Part shown: positions 20,590-28,585 of the stretch, piece by piece
How the letters are laid out: each line of letters opens with the position of its first letter
Position numbering within the stretch: the first letter of the stretch is position 1
Virus record (IMG/VR): IMGVR_UViG_3300010370_000097
Location: 1 to 37,152 of that record
Reading direction: 5' to 3' (one strand)
DNA from: a virus
Length of the DNA: 37,152 nt
Translations under genes and position numbers: made by a program
The notes under the pieces: model-generated
What the model was told of the DNA's origin: nothing
Databases searched by the model: none
What the model saw: the letters and a program-made list of their open reading frames with translations, nothing else

Positions 20590-21423
20590 TTACCGCTGCT
20601 CTTGTACGAATGAAGTATGTTCTATAACATACGCTAAATCTCTATCAAACTTTGTGGAATAGATAGAGAAAGAAACGGACTTTGTTTCCGTTGCTTTAGA
20701 CTTTACTTCGTCTTTTATGCGCTTCAACGAGTCATTCGATTTTTTCAATCGCTCTTCGTTGATGACATAAATATAATTCACTTCGCGAGTGTCGTCAAGT
20801 GGATAGAATAACTTTTCTTCGCCTGACCCAATATCTTTTAGACCTATGGTAGAAATTCGGTTTGTAATACCAGGCTCTTCAATATTCCCCATAACGGGGC
20901 TATTATGCTGATAAACATTCAGCATGTGGATAGTGTTGGAAATGAAATTGTTTATTTGTTCCCAATAACCTATTACTGGAAGGTCGCCAGCGATTTGTTC
21001 GATTTTCTGGTTATCCACAAGATAAATTCTTTCAAACTTTCCTGACCTTGTTAGGTGTTGTAGGACGTTGCGAACTATCTTTTCATTCAGCATTTTCTTA
21101 TGGTTTAGCAAAGAAACGTCAGGAATAACATAAACAATTCTTATTTGTCTTTCTTTTATGCTTTCTAAAATCCGAAGTGAAAGTGCGGACACAAGAGAAC
21201 CGCCACACACGATCATTATAACCTCGTCGCTTGTGAGGCAACCAGCCAACATTGTCAAATCGATGTTAGTTGCTTCATAGGCTTCGGGATCGTTATGTTT
21301 CTTTACAAGAATGGTTCTCTCAACTTGTGGTTCGTGATCGACGCAAACAACGTTATATTGAGGGAAACTCTCAAACTGTTTTGCGATTCTTGAACCAACA
21401 CCACCAACGCCAATAATATTCAT
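20590..21423 (-). CDS. Divergent tubulin/FtsZ-like protein
   Basis: 277 residues. It opens MNIIGVGGVGSRIAKQF, like the first strand and glycine loop of FtsZ. Then follow NVVCVDHEPQ (24-33, like the FtsZ 'NTDAQAL' strand) and VIMIVCGGSLVSALSLRIL (68-86), where tubulins have GGGTGTG. Next are IRIVYVIPDVSLLNHKKMLNEKIVRNVLQHL, RIYLVDNQKI (132-141, like 'IVIPNDKL') and YWEQINNFISNTI. The order and spacing match the tubulin nucleotide-binding half. The second glycine loop is reduced to CGGS, so GTP hydrolysis or polymerisation is uncertain. A ThiF-type Rossmann protein is the alternative. The ATG at 21423 overlaps the polymerase stop by 4 nt; gp32 is next. Confidence 0.5.
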   Translation of the reverse strand: MNIIGVGGVGSRIAKQFESFPQYNVVCVDHEPQVERTILVKKHNDPEAYEATNIDLTMLAGCLTSDEVIMIVCGGSLVSALSLRILESIKERQIRIVYVIPDVSLLNHKKMLNEKIVRNVLQHLTRSGKFERIYLVDNQKIEQIAGDLPVIGYWEQINNFISNTIHMLNVYQHNSPVMGNIEEPGITNRISTIGLKDIGSGEEKLFYPLDDTREVNYIYVINEERLKKSNDSLKRIKDEVKSKATETKSVSFSIYSTKFDRDLAYVIEHTSFVQEQR

Positions 21424-22601
21424 AGGTCAATCACTTTTAGATTTTCAAAATCTTTTCCTGCCTTCATAGTAGCAACAAAGCCTTCCTTGCGGATTTCTTG
21501 AAGGATAGGAAAAATAAGGTTTCTTTCGGACCAGTCAAAGTCAATCACAATAGAATCGTGGATAGAGAAAGCAACATAGGACTTTTTACCTTTCAGCAAA
21601 GAGAAAAGAGCAATAAGTTTTCTACCAACGTAATCTGCGGTTGTACTTTGAATAAGATATGAAATAGCGTGTTCTTCATCACACTTGATTTTACGACCAA
21701 ACGGGTTCTCAACTTCTTCACCATTCCAAAATCTCCTTATTAAATAATCACGACCATAAACTTTTTCAAGCCTATCGTCTCTTTTATTTAGGTCATAAAG
21801 CCAACCAAACATCATTTTCTTTGCTGTTTCTCGGTCTGTTGAAGAACCAAAAATGTTCTGGATGTTCCAGTCGTGAATATCGATGCTTGGTTGTTCCTTA
21901 CCGCGAATTAAAAACAATGAACGCAGATCGGCAGCATTGTAATCAATTTCCAAAAACATGTCGTTATTTGGCTTGATGAACCTACGAAGGTCTTTATCAA
22001 AGCGAAGAATAGGAAAAGAATCTTTCTCTGTTGAAAGCCTGCCCGTCTTTGTTGAAAAAAGATCATAAACTATCTTGCGAGGATAAGTCCGAAGCTTTTC
22101 CTCAAACTCACGAACCTTCTTCTTTGTTCTTTCTTTTCTAATAGCTTCATCATCGATGTTCAACTTGCGCGTTGAAATGTCGTGAAGAACAGAATAAAGT
22201 TGAACGAGATAATCGTGGTTTGCTGGACGCTCAACGTTGTTGAACACCCATTCACAAATTTTGTTCTTGACCCTCGCATAGTCAGCCAAGAAACCTTTAT
22301 TTACAATGTCATAAAAACAAACATCATTCAAGTTTATCTTCGCCAAGATAAATGAACGATAGAAAGCTTTGAGTTTATTTTCAGCACGTTCCAGTTCTTC
22401 TTTATAAGCGTCTGGACAAACTTGCGATAGTTCCCTGCCACCAACATAGACCTTCGCATAGTCAATTCCAGAGGGCAGATAAGAAGCCCAGGACCAGGTT
22501 TTATTAGCATTTGCGAAGTCCAAAGAATCAACGCCGACAAGTTTATCGTCGTGGAAAACAGCAGCACATTCGCCTTTTGAATCAAAAGTCTGAAAAAGCA
22601 C
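21420..22601 (-). CDS. Short family-A (Pol I-like) DNA polymerase
   Basis: 393 residues from GTG 22601, which has TGAGGG four nt upstream; an in-frame TTG at 22619 overlaps the -10 of P6 and cannot be in the transcript. Palm and fingers motifs are complete: STKTGRLST near 183-191, motif A EIDYNAADLRSL near 218-229, motif B R-x3-K-x3-FG-x2-Y at 257-269, and NPFGRKI. Motif C is HDS at 348-350 (Asp349 kept, usual Glu replaced by Ser). No 3'-5' or 5'-3' exonuclease domain fits in the first 170 residues. The phage also has DnaE, so this may be a repair, translesion or specialised polymerase (inference). Confidence 0.88.
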   Translation of the reverse strand: MLFQTFDSKGECAAVFHDDKLVGVDSLDFANANKTWSWASYLPSGIDYAKVYVGGRELSQVCPDAYKEELERAENKLKAFYRSFILAKINLNDVCFYDIVNKGFLADYARVKNKICEWVFNNVERPANHDYLVQLYSVLHDISTRKLNIDDEAIRKERTKKKVREFEEKLRTYPRKIVYDLFSTKTGRLSTEKDSFPILRFDKDLRRFIKPNNDMFLEIDYNAADLRSLFLIRGKEQPSIDIHDWNIQNIFGSSTDRETAKKMMFGWLYDLNKRDDRLEKVYGRDYLIRRFWNGEEVENPFGRKIKCDEEHAISYLIQSTTADYVGRKLIALFSLLKGKKSYVAFSIHDSIVIDFDWSERNLIFPILQEIRKEGFVATMKAGKDFENLKVIDL

Positions 22602-22618
22602 AAAACCCTCACACCACA

Positions 22619-22647
22619 AGAATAGCTCATCACCTTTTGGGAGTCAA
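22619..22647 (-). promoter_or_regulatory. Sigma-70 promoter P6 for the polymerase-tubulin-gp32-uvsX operon
   Basis: Minus-strand TTGACT (22647-22642), 17-nt spacer ending GAGC, TATTCT (22624-22619). The start site near 22612 leaves a leader of about 11 nt before GTG 22601. No terminator separates it from the virion genes upstream, so late RNA can read through. Confidence 0.83.
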
Positions 22648-22674
22648 GAACGTTTGGAAAAGAAAATTATTTTA

Positions 22675-24045
22675 TCAGTAATCGTAGCGGGAAAGCCTGA
22701 TAAGACCGAGTGCTTCATCAAGAGAGAAATTTTCTGTGTTGACAAAGTTTTTCTTATCTGGCATAAATGGTTCAAGGGCAAGACGAAGTTTCTCGTTGAT
22801 GTACTTTAACGAATCGTTCAAACCGTATCTATCATATATTATCTTGGAAGTTCTATCAAAACTTTCAAGTGAAGCATTACTATATTTGATTCTTGTCTCA
22901 GAATTCTTTAGTCTTATGTACAATGATAGCAAGAAAGAATCTGTTAGACCTAGATAAACTAATTCTGATTGATCCGAAAATCTTGTGATACGCTTAATAT
23001 GCATTGTATTATTATAGAAATTATTTACTCTTTCAGTCTTGAAATTATCTAAAAAAGAAGAGTAGGCAATAACATATAAGCTTTTGAGATAATCAAGATC
23101 AGCTAAGTAAGCAGGTTCAAAATAATAATTCACTATATCCTCAGAAGAAGATAGATAAGGGTTGATACCATTTAAATAATTTCTGTTACATGAACACATT
23201 GAATCTTTCATCTTTGCAGAGTTCAAGTTCGCTATTATTTTTGATGGATATTCTTTGCTGATGACAAACCCAAATTCCTTCGCAGAGTTAATGTAATAAG
23301 TGAAATTTGAATCCATAATGACGTTTCTAACTTTATCAGAATCAAATTCATAACTAATGTTTGCTATATCAAGACATAAACCATTGAAATTAATATCGAC
23401 TTTATCGGTCAGCAAAAAGGATGAATAAGTTGTGAATAAATTTTTAGAATTTGACAATAAGAAATTGGTAAAGTAATTTATAAAGTTCTGTGGAGTTATT
23501 ACCTTTTTACGATTTTCATTATCGCTTTTTGCGAAAGAAACAAACTTCTTGATGATGGTATCAAAGTTTTCTTGTAATGCTTTTTGACCGTCATCTCTCG
23601 CTTTCACAAGTTCAAGCTGTGCCAGGTTTGAACCACCAGTCATTCCTCTGCCTTCTGACAAACCTTGTGTATAAGCGTTTCTCATATTGATGTAAGCATT
23701 TATAACAAATTCAAGAGCAGCAAAACCGCCATTATTACCACCATAATAAGAAAGGTATTGCTTCTTTGGTTGTAGTGGGATAACATTCTTATCAACCGTG
23801 CCGAACAAAGGAAGATGTGTATCATTGAATATCTTATACACTTGTTCTAGCTCAATCCAGTCTTCCTGGTTATTTAGATCGGAATAGTCGCTGATACCTT
23901 GATAAAAATAAGCTTCTGTATCGTATAAGTTTTTGGCTTCAAATATCTTACGCGCACTTAGGTTATTATTGCCAGTAAACTTATTAGATATTTCATCTGC
24001 TTCAAGTCTATCGACTCTATCGCCTTTTAGTAAGTTGTATCTCAT
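22675..24045 (-). CDS. Large unknown protein of the virion module
   Basis: 456 residues, rich in Asn, Tyr, Ser and Lys, with no signal peptide or membrane segment. Features: YYGGNNGGFAALEFVINAYINMRNAYTQG near 99-127 and a CSCNRNYLNG segment near 285-295. Its codons look AT-richer than those of the replication genes. It lies last in the tail/baseplate gene run, 15 nt after the 883-residue protein, with GGAG before ATG 24045. I do not recognise the family; a baseplate or tail accessory protein is the best guess from position. Confidence 0.75.
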   Translation of the reverse strand: MRYNLLKGDRVDRLEADEISNKFTGNNNLSARKIFEAKNLYDTEAYFYQGISDYSDLNNQEDWIELEQVYKIFNDTHLPLFGTVDKNVIPLQPKKQYLSYYGGNNGGFAALEFVINAYINMRNAYTQGLSEGRGMTGGSNLAQLELVKARDDGQKALQENFDTIIKKFVSFAKSDNENRKKVITPQNFINYFTNFLLSNSKNLFTTYSSFLLTDKVDINFNGLCLDIANISYEFDSDKVRNVIMDSNFTYYINSAKEFGFVISKEYPSKIIANLNSAKMKDSMCSCNRNYLNGINPYLSSSEDIVNYYFEPAYLADLDYLKSLYVIAYSSFLDNFKTERVNNFYNNTMHIKRITRFSDQSELVYLGLTDSFLLSLYIRLKNSETRIKYSNASLESFDRTSKIIYDRYGLNDSLKYINEKLRLALEPFMPDKKNFVNTENFSLDEALGLIRLSRYDY

Positions 24046-24060
24046 TTTACACTCCTTACC

Positions 24061-26712
24061 TTACTGGATAGCCTTATCTGTTATACCAATAGGATTATTA
24101 TAAACATAAAGTTCTTTGTTTGAGACAGCCGAAGGATCACCAGTAGCCTGATGTCTACCAGATATATTGTTTGTAAACCTACCCGAAGCAACACTCCAAG
24201 TAATTTTATTTATAAAGTAATATCCTCCAAGACCCATTAGGTTAGCTAAAGAACCTGCTTTATTTGGAAGTCCAAGACCTCCACCCATACCTGTTGGAAG
24301 CAAGAAGAAATATGTTCCCAAAAGAAATAAACTATTTCCATAGGTTTCCATATCTACGTCATATAATGAAGCAAGCGCAACAACCGGATCGAAAGACTTA
24401 CCTTCTTCGGCAATTCTTCTTTCTCGGTCATAAGGAATAGGATTTTTTCTAAAAGTAACCTTTTTTACAATACCTCTATCTCTACCCATAAATACATGTG
24501 GAATGCCTCTTTTTCTATCTTCTTCGTATTCCCCTCTAAAATTAATAGGGTCATAAACATCTTGATATATCATTAGGTAGTAATAGTAATTCTCAGGATT
24601 TCTTTCTATTGTTGAAGACCGTAAAAACTTATCAGCGTTTACACTTTCAACGGGTACCAAGTCGCCAATTAACTGCTCAACAAGTGGAGCTTTCGGATAA
24701 AGAGGGTCAATACCCTTTTCTTTAGAAAAAACTCCAAGGTTTATATAGTTTAGTTTTATTTGCTGCTTTAGCTTCCTACCAGCAATATAAGAACGGTCAA
24801 GGAAGATATCTTTCACTAGATCATTCAACATATCTCTGATAAAATCATCAACTGTATAGTTCAAGTTTCTTGCGCTTATAATTTTATTATAGAAGAATAC
24901 TGTGAACTTTTTCATAGAAATAGGTATGTGAGCCAAGTTTACTCTTATTCTTTCACCATTACAGTAGTCCGTAAGTTGAACATCACTAAGAATAAGTTTT
25001 ACTCTCTTAGAAAAGTCCTTTCCGAATCTTCTAACTAAACCTTCGGTATCAGATACTTGTGTATCAAAAGCTCTTCTCATAAGAATTTCCATCAAGTCGC
25101 CTAGATAGAACCAGCTTAGAGTTAGATACTCTTGTCCATCTTCGTCAACAATGATGGGATCCTTCATGAATTCATAAAGTGATACTTTTTCAAACGGTTC
25201 AACTTGAATTGGCTTGAAAACAGTATAGCTAATACCATTATCTATTTTTTCTTGTGGTAGCCATTCAAGATTGCAAAAGTCTACGGTCGCAGTAGTTTTT
25301 GTGCGGCTAACTTTTTTTGTTTCGTAATCTTCACCTGAGTATCCAGCTCGATCCCGTGCGGAAGCGGGTTTCTGACCAGCCTTTACCGTTACAGTCTCTG
25401 TTTGGGTTATTGTTATTGGAGGCGCTTGTTCACCAATAGCGAAAGCAGCGAAATGTGATGCGGCTTTTCGGGACATACAAGTTTGATATACTTTACTATA
25501 TGTTGTTCCACTACCAACGGTTGTTCCAGAATTACCTTCAAGCAATTCTCTTACTATTGATTCAAAAGCTTCTTTGCTAATAGTCGTCTGCCTACTGACT
25601 AATTGCTGTCTAACAAATTCAATTTGTTCTTTATCATTCGTCTTTGTTGCTTCTTGTATTAGCTGGCTTAGATCGTCTAGTTCTTTTTTCAAAGCATTTG
25701 TGAGAATAATTCCTGCTCTAACGTCTCTTTGAGCAAAATCAAAAGCACCAACATAATTTAGTGATAAAGTTAGAGTACCATTTTCGTTGATATTTATTTC
25801 GTGCGTTGGTGTGTATAACAAGAAAGAAAGTCTTGAATTTCTCAAAGCCTTTGCGATGTTCTGCCTTTCTTTCTCAGAAAAGGCCGAGTTTGGACCCATG
25901 CCAGAAACAGACCATCCAATATCTGCTCTTATTATGAATGCATGTGGATCCGAAAATACATCTCTATGCTTCTTGGGAACAGCAGGTTCAGCATCACTAA
26001 CTTTGGGAGGCTCGGGGTTTTCGGCTGGTGGCTGTACTATTAGGTCCAAGAATGTATATGTTTTATTATCTCTATTTGTTCTTTTGGCTGTAAGCTGGTC
26101 AAACGACTGGAAGAAAAGTTCTAACTTTGCTGTGAATTGCTTATCTGCTGTATAGAATGTTGTGCCCTGCGTTTCAATATCAAATGACTGTATACCATAA
26201 GAAGAGCGTCCGATATCTTTTAGAACATCTCCAGCATTTCCAACAGCACCAATGTAAGCTGGGAATTCAAACTCAACTTCTTCCTTGAAGTCTTGATTCG
26301 GGGTGTAATATTGTTTGTACAAACGGATATGAGGAACCAACTCAGAAATTTGTGCTGGTGTGAGGTTTAGCAAAGCTTCCTTCTTGAAGAAGTCAGCATT
26401 CAATAACCTATTAAGCAAAGCTGTATTTTGACCTTTCAATAGGTCTATCTTTTCGTAGGTTCCATGAACGAAAGAGTGCGTATTATTGTGAAGAGGAGCC
26501 AACTTTCTTAGGTTGAACATCAAGAAAGCTTGTTCATCAAAGTTATGGATATTTATAGTTTTCTTTCTATCTTGTTCCAGTTTCTTTTGTTCAGCTTCTA
26601 AACGAGCTTTTTCTTTTCGTTCTTCATCAGATTTTGCTTTTGCCTTTTGTGCTTCAGCTTGTTCCGCATATCTATCGTAGGCCCCAGGCTCGACATATTC
26701 CTCTCCAGCCAT
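24061..26712 (-). CDS. Large tail/baseplate protein, possibly hub-like
   Basis: 883 residues. The start is a charged coiled coil (about 16-55, repeated KAKAKSDEERKEKARLEAEQKK type). The middle has beta-rich segments such as IQSFDIETQGTTFYTADKQFTAKLELFFQSFD near 172-205 and STHEINI/GTLTLSLNYVGAFDFAQRD. The C-terminus reads GLGGYYFINKITWSVASGRFTNNISG. This 'yyvi..v.h.i..g.f.t...g' ending is typical of beta-barrel baseplate-hub proteins of contractile tails, so a hub role is possible but unproven. The start shares TAATG with the LysM gene. Confidence 0.7.
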   Translation of the reverse strand: MAGEEYVEPGAYDRYAEQAEAQKAKAKSDEERKEKARLEAEQKKLEQDRKKTINIHNFDEQAFLMFNLRKLAPLHNNTHSFVHGTYEKIDLLKGQNTALLNRLLNADFFKKEALLNLTPAQISELVPHIRLYKQYYTPNQDFKEEVEFEFPAYIGAVGNAGDVLKDIGRSSYGIQSFDIETQGTTFYTADKQFTAKLELFFQSFDQLTAKRTNRDNKTYTFLDLIVQPPAENPEPPKVSDAEPAVPKKHRDVFSDPHAFIIRADIGWSVSGMGPNSAFSEKERQNIAKALRNSRLSFLLYTPTHEININENGTLTLSLNYVGAFDFAQRDVRAGIILTNALKKELDDLSQLIQEATKTNDKEQIEFVRQQLVSRQTTISKEAFESIVRELLEGNSGTTVGSGTTYSKVYQTCMSRKAASHFAAFAIGEQAPPITITQTETVTVKAGQKPASARDRAGYSGEDYETKKVSRTKTTATVDFCNLEWLPQEKIDNGISYTVFKPIQVEPFEKVSLYEFMKDPIIVDEDGQEYLTLSWFYLGDLMEILMRRAFDTQVSDTEGLVRRFGKDFSKRVKLILSDVQLTDYCNGERIRVNLAHIPISMKKFTVFFYNKIISARNLNYTVDDFIRDMLNDLVKDIFLDRSYIAGRKLKQQIKLNYINLGVFSKEKGIDPLYPKAPLVEQLIGDLVPVESVNADKFLRSSTIERNPENYYYYLMIYQDVYDPINFRGEYEEDRKRGIPHVFMGRDRGIVKKVTFRKNPIPYDRERRIAEEGKSFDPVVALASLYDVDMETYGNSLFLLGTYFFLLPTGMGGGLGLPNKAGSLANLMGLGGYYFINKITWSVASGRFTNNISGRHQATGDPSAVSNKELYVYNNPIGITDKAIQ

Positions 26713-27053
26713 TAGTTACTGCCTCCGTACAAGGCCAATGCTCTCTCAAACGGAGTTGGAATAATAACAATATCTCCAATGGCAAAATGACTTTCTGTTG
26801 GTTTTTGGTTGTACCACGCGATAAGCCACCAATAAGTTGGGTCATCATAATATTGACTAGATAATTTCCATAAGCGGTCGCCAGCCTTCCAAACGTGTTG
26901 GATTCTGGTCAAACTCAAACTGCCCTCAACTTCTACGCTTGCAATGGTAGGAGTTAGATATTGGTCAATATGCTTCAACTCTTTGTCATTCAAGAGATCA
27001 GCATAAGCTTCCTCACTATTTCTTGCGATAGTTCTTCCTTCGTAACGTCCCAT
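26712..27053 (-). CDS. 53: Baseplate wedge protein with LysM domain (gp53-like)
   Basis: 113 residues. After a 50-residue polar lead-in, a LysM-type module spans about 52-102: IQHVWKAGDRLWKLSSQYYDDPTYWWLIAWYN, then FAIGDIVIIPTP. The GDRLWKLS...YYW.LIAWYN wording is that of phage baseplate LysM proteins, including T4 gp53, which joins wedges into the baseplate ring. It is much shorter than T4 gp53. AAGGTGA precedes ATG 27053. It is followed directly by the large hub-like gene and preceded by the tandem cap proteins. Confidence 0.75.
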   Translation of the reverse strand: MGRYEGRTIARNSEEAYADLLNDKELKHIDQYLTPTIASVEVEGSLSLTRIQHVWKAGDRLWKLSSQYYDDPTYWWLIAWYNQKPTESHFAIGDIVIIPTPFERALALYGGSN

Positions 27054-27076
27054 ATTGTCACCTTATAGTATTTAGT

Positions 27077-27841
27077 TTACTTCTTAGGTTTACCAGAAGT
27101 ATTTCCCAACATGCTTGCTGAATCAAGTATTCTTTGGAAAGTAGATGAGTCGTTTAGCTGTTCAGTAGAGCTTCCAAGTATATCTTTGGCTTTCTGAAGT
27201 CCGTCTATTGGTTGCTTTGGAATTTCTTGTTCGTCTTGTTTGGAGCCTTTACTTTTTGGTTTAGTCGGGGTTTCCTTTTCCAGAGCTGAAGCAGGAAGTG
27301 TTCTTGGACTTTCTTCGTGCATTACATCCATAGAAATACTCAAAGTCAAAAGTTTTGGAAACAATGACTTACCAACATCATAAAAACCATTTTCAACAGC
27401 GGGAGATACTGCAACACTTGTTATTCTTCCGAGTAACGCGCCGTCTTCTCTGCTAAACCCTCTACCAATAAAATTAGAAAACCTAACGCGAAATAATGGT
27501 GGCTTATCAATAATATTAGCAATACCGTTCACCAGTTTATATGTTGGATACAGATATGTAGCAAGGTTCTTCACCTTCAGGAAGTTTTGTTCGCCCTCTT
27601 CCGAACTAGCACTTGGAATATCTATGGAAAAACTAATTGACCTTGTTGTTTGTCCAAAAGAATATATTGGCTCATGCCGACCATAAATGTTATCAGCAGT
27701 CCAGTTTGACTTGTAACTATCCGAGAAGTCCTTCAAAAAAGCATGGAATCTTATTGTATCTCCCTTACCATAGACACGCTCAAAGGAAATGTTATATCCT
27801 TTTAGTTCAGAATAAGTTATAATAGCTGCATCTGTATACAT
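27077..27841 (-). CDS. Tail-tube cap / baseplate protein, paralog 2
   Basis: 254 residues. It shares its whole order with the next upstream gene: IRFHAFLKDFSDSYKSNW near 31-48, NIYGRHEPIYSFGQTTRSISFSIDIP near 52-77, YLYPTY near 96-101, PPLFRVRFSNFI near 113-124, and HEESP near the end of the domain. A Lys/Pro/Glu-rich tail follows. The 'W....YGR.DPI..f..T.R...fs' wording is found in proteins at the tail tube-baseplate junction of contractile-tail phages, a role filled by gp48/gp54 in T4. The start is ATG 27841 with AAGGAT upstream, 3 nt after the paralog's stop. Confidence 0.7.
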   Translation of the reverse strand: MYTDAAIITYSELKGYNISFERVYGKGDTIRFHAFLKDFSDSYKSNWTADNIYGRHEPIYSFGQTTRSISFSIDIPSASSEEGEQNFLKVKNLATYLYPTYKLVNGIANIIDKPPLFRVRFSNFIGRGFSREDGALLGRITSVAVSPAVENGFYDVGKSLFPKLLTLSISMDVMHEESPRTLPASALEKETPTKPKSKGSKQDEQEIPKQPIDGLQKAKDILGSSTEQLNDSSTFQRILDSASMLGNTSGKPKK

Positions 27842-27844
27842 TGT

Positions 27845-28576
27845 TTATCCTTTTGCTACTTGGGCTGCCCAACTAGTAAAAACTTTTAGTACTTGGGCTT
27901 CTGAAGCTTTCGCATCTGCCTGAGAACTATTGGTAGCTGGCCCATCAGTATCTTGTTTAATATTTGGCTGGTTCTTTGTTGTAGTCTGTACTTCAGGCTC
28001 TCCTGTACCCGCTGGAACATCAGCAGGGTTGCCTGGATAACTTTCGTGGATAACATCAAAAGGTACTTGTAACTTATATACTTTAGCATATAACTTTGTG
28101 TCTGGGTCAAAGAAACCTGGTTCAACCTCTGGGACTATGGAAATGTCTTTTACAACTCCAAGTAAACCTCTCCTATCATCTCCATTGACAGTTCGACTAA
28201 TAAAGTTAGCAAACTTAATTCTTATTAGAGGAGCTTTCTTCATGGTGGTTGCGTTTCTATCGTTCTCGTAAGTTGGGTACAAGAACCTGCTTAATTTTCT
28301 AAGGTCTTTAAGAACTTTAGCTGATTCTTTTTCATCTGCACAAGGAATGTCTATGGAAAAGTTGATTGACCTCGTTGTTTGTTTGAAAGTAAAAATTTCA
28401 TCCATCCTGCCGAATACCGATGTTGAGTCCCAGTTTGATGTGTAAGTATCTGTGAAAGAAGTAAGAAATGCTGGGAAAGAAACTATTCCCCCGGTTGGAA
28501 TATGGGTGAAATGAATTACATAGTCTCTTTTCTTTACATAATTATCAATAATGCTTGTATCATAATGAGAAGCCAT
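27845..28576 (-). CDS. Tail-tube cap / baseplate protein, paralog 1
   Basis: 243 residues, tandem paralog of the gene just downstream: IVSFPAFLTSFTDTYTSNW, SVFGRMDEIFTFKQTTRSINFSIDIP, RFLYPTY, APLIRIKFANFI and IHESYPG in the same order. The duplication must be old, as identity looks only moderate (roughly a third by eye). Two related proteins in a row after the tape measure match the gp48/gp54 pair of T4 in number and position. A Gln/Thr/Asn-rich C-terminal tail (PEVQTTTKNQPNIKQD) differs from the paralog. The SD is GGTG before ATG 28576. Confidence 0.7.
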   Translation of the reverse strand: MASHYDTSIIDNYVKKRDYVIHFTHIPTGGIVSFPAFLTSFTDTYTSNWDSTSVFGRMDEIFTFKQTTRSINFSIDIPCADEKESAKVLKDLRKLSRFLYPTYENDRNATTMKKAPLIRIKFANFISRTVNGDDRRGLLGVVKDISIVPEVEPGFFDPDTKLYAKVYKLQVPFDVIHESYPGNPADVPAGTGEPEVQTTTKNQPNIKQDTDGPATNSSQADAKASEAQVLKVFTSWAAQVAKG

Positions 28577-28585
28577 TTGTCACCT

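Noticed and set aside
22602-22619. TTG start of the family-A polymerase at 22619
   Set aside because: It falls on the -10 of P6, upstream of the predicted transcript; GTG 22601 has a proper SD.
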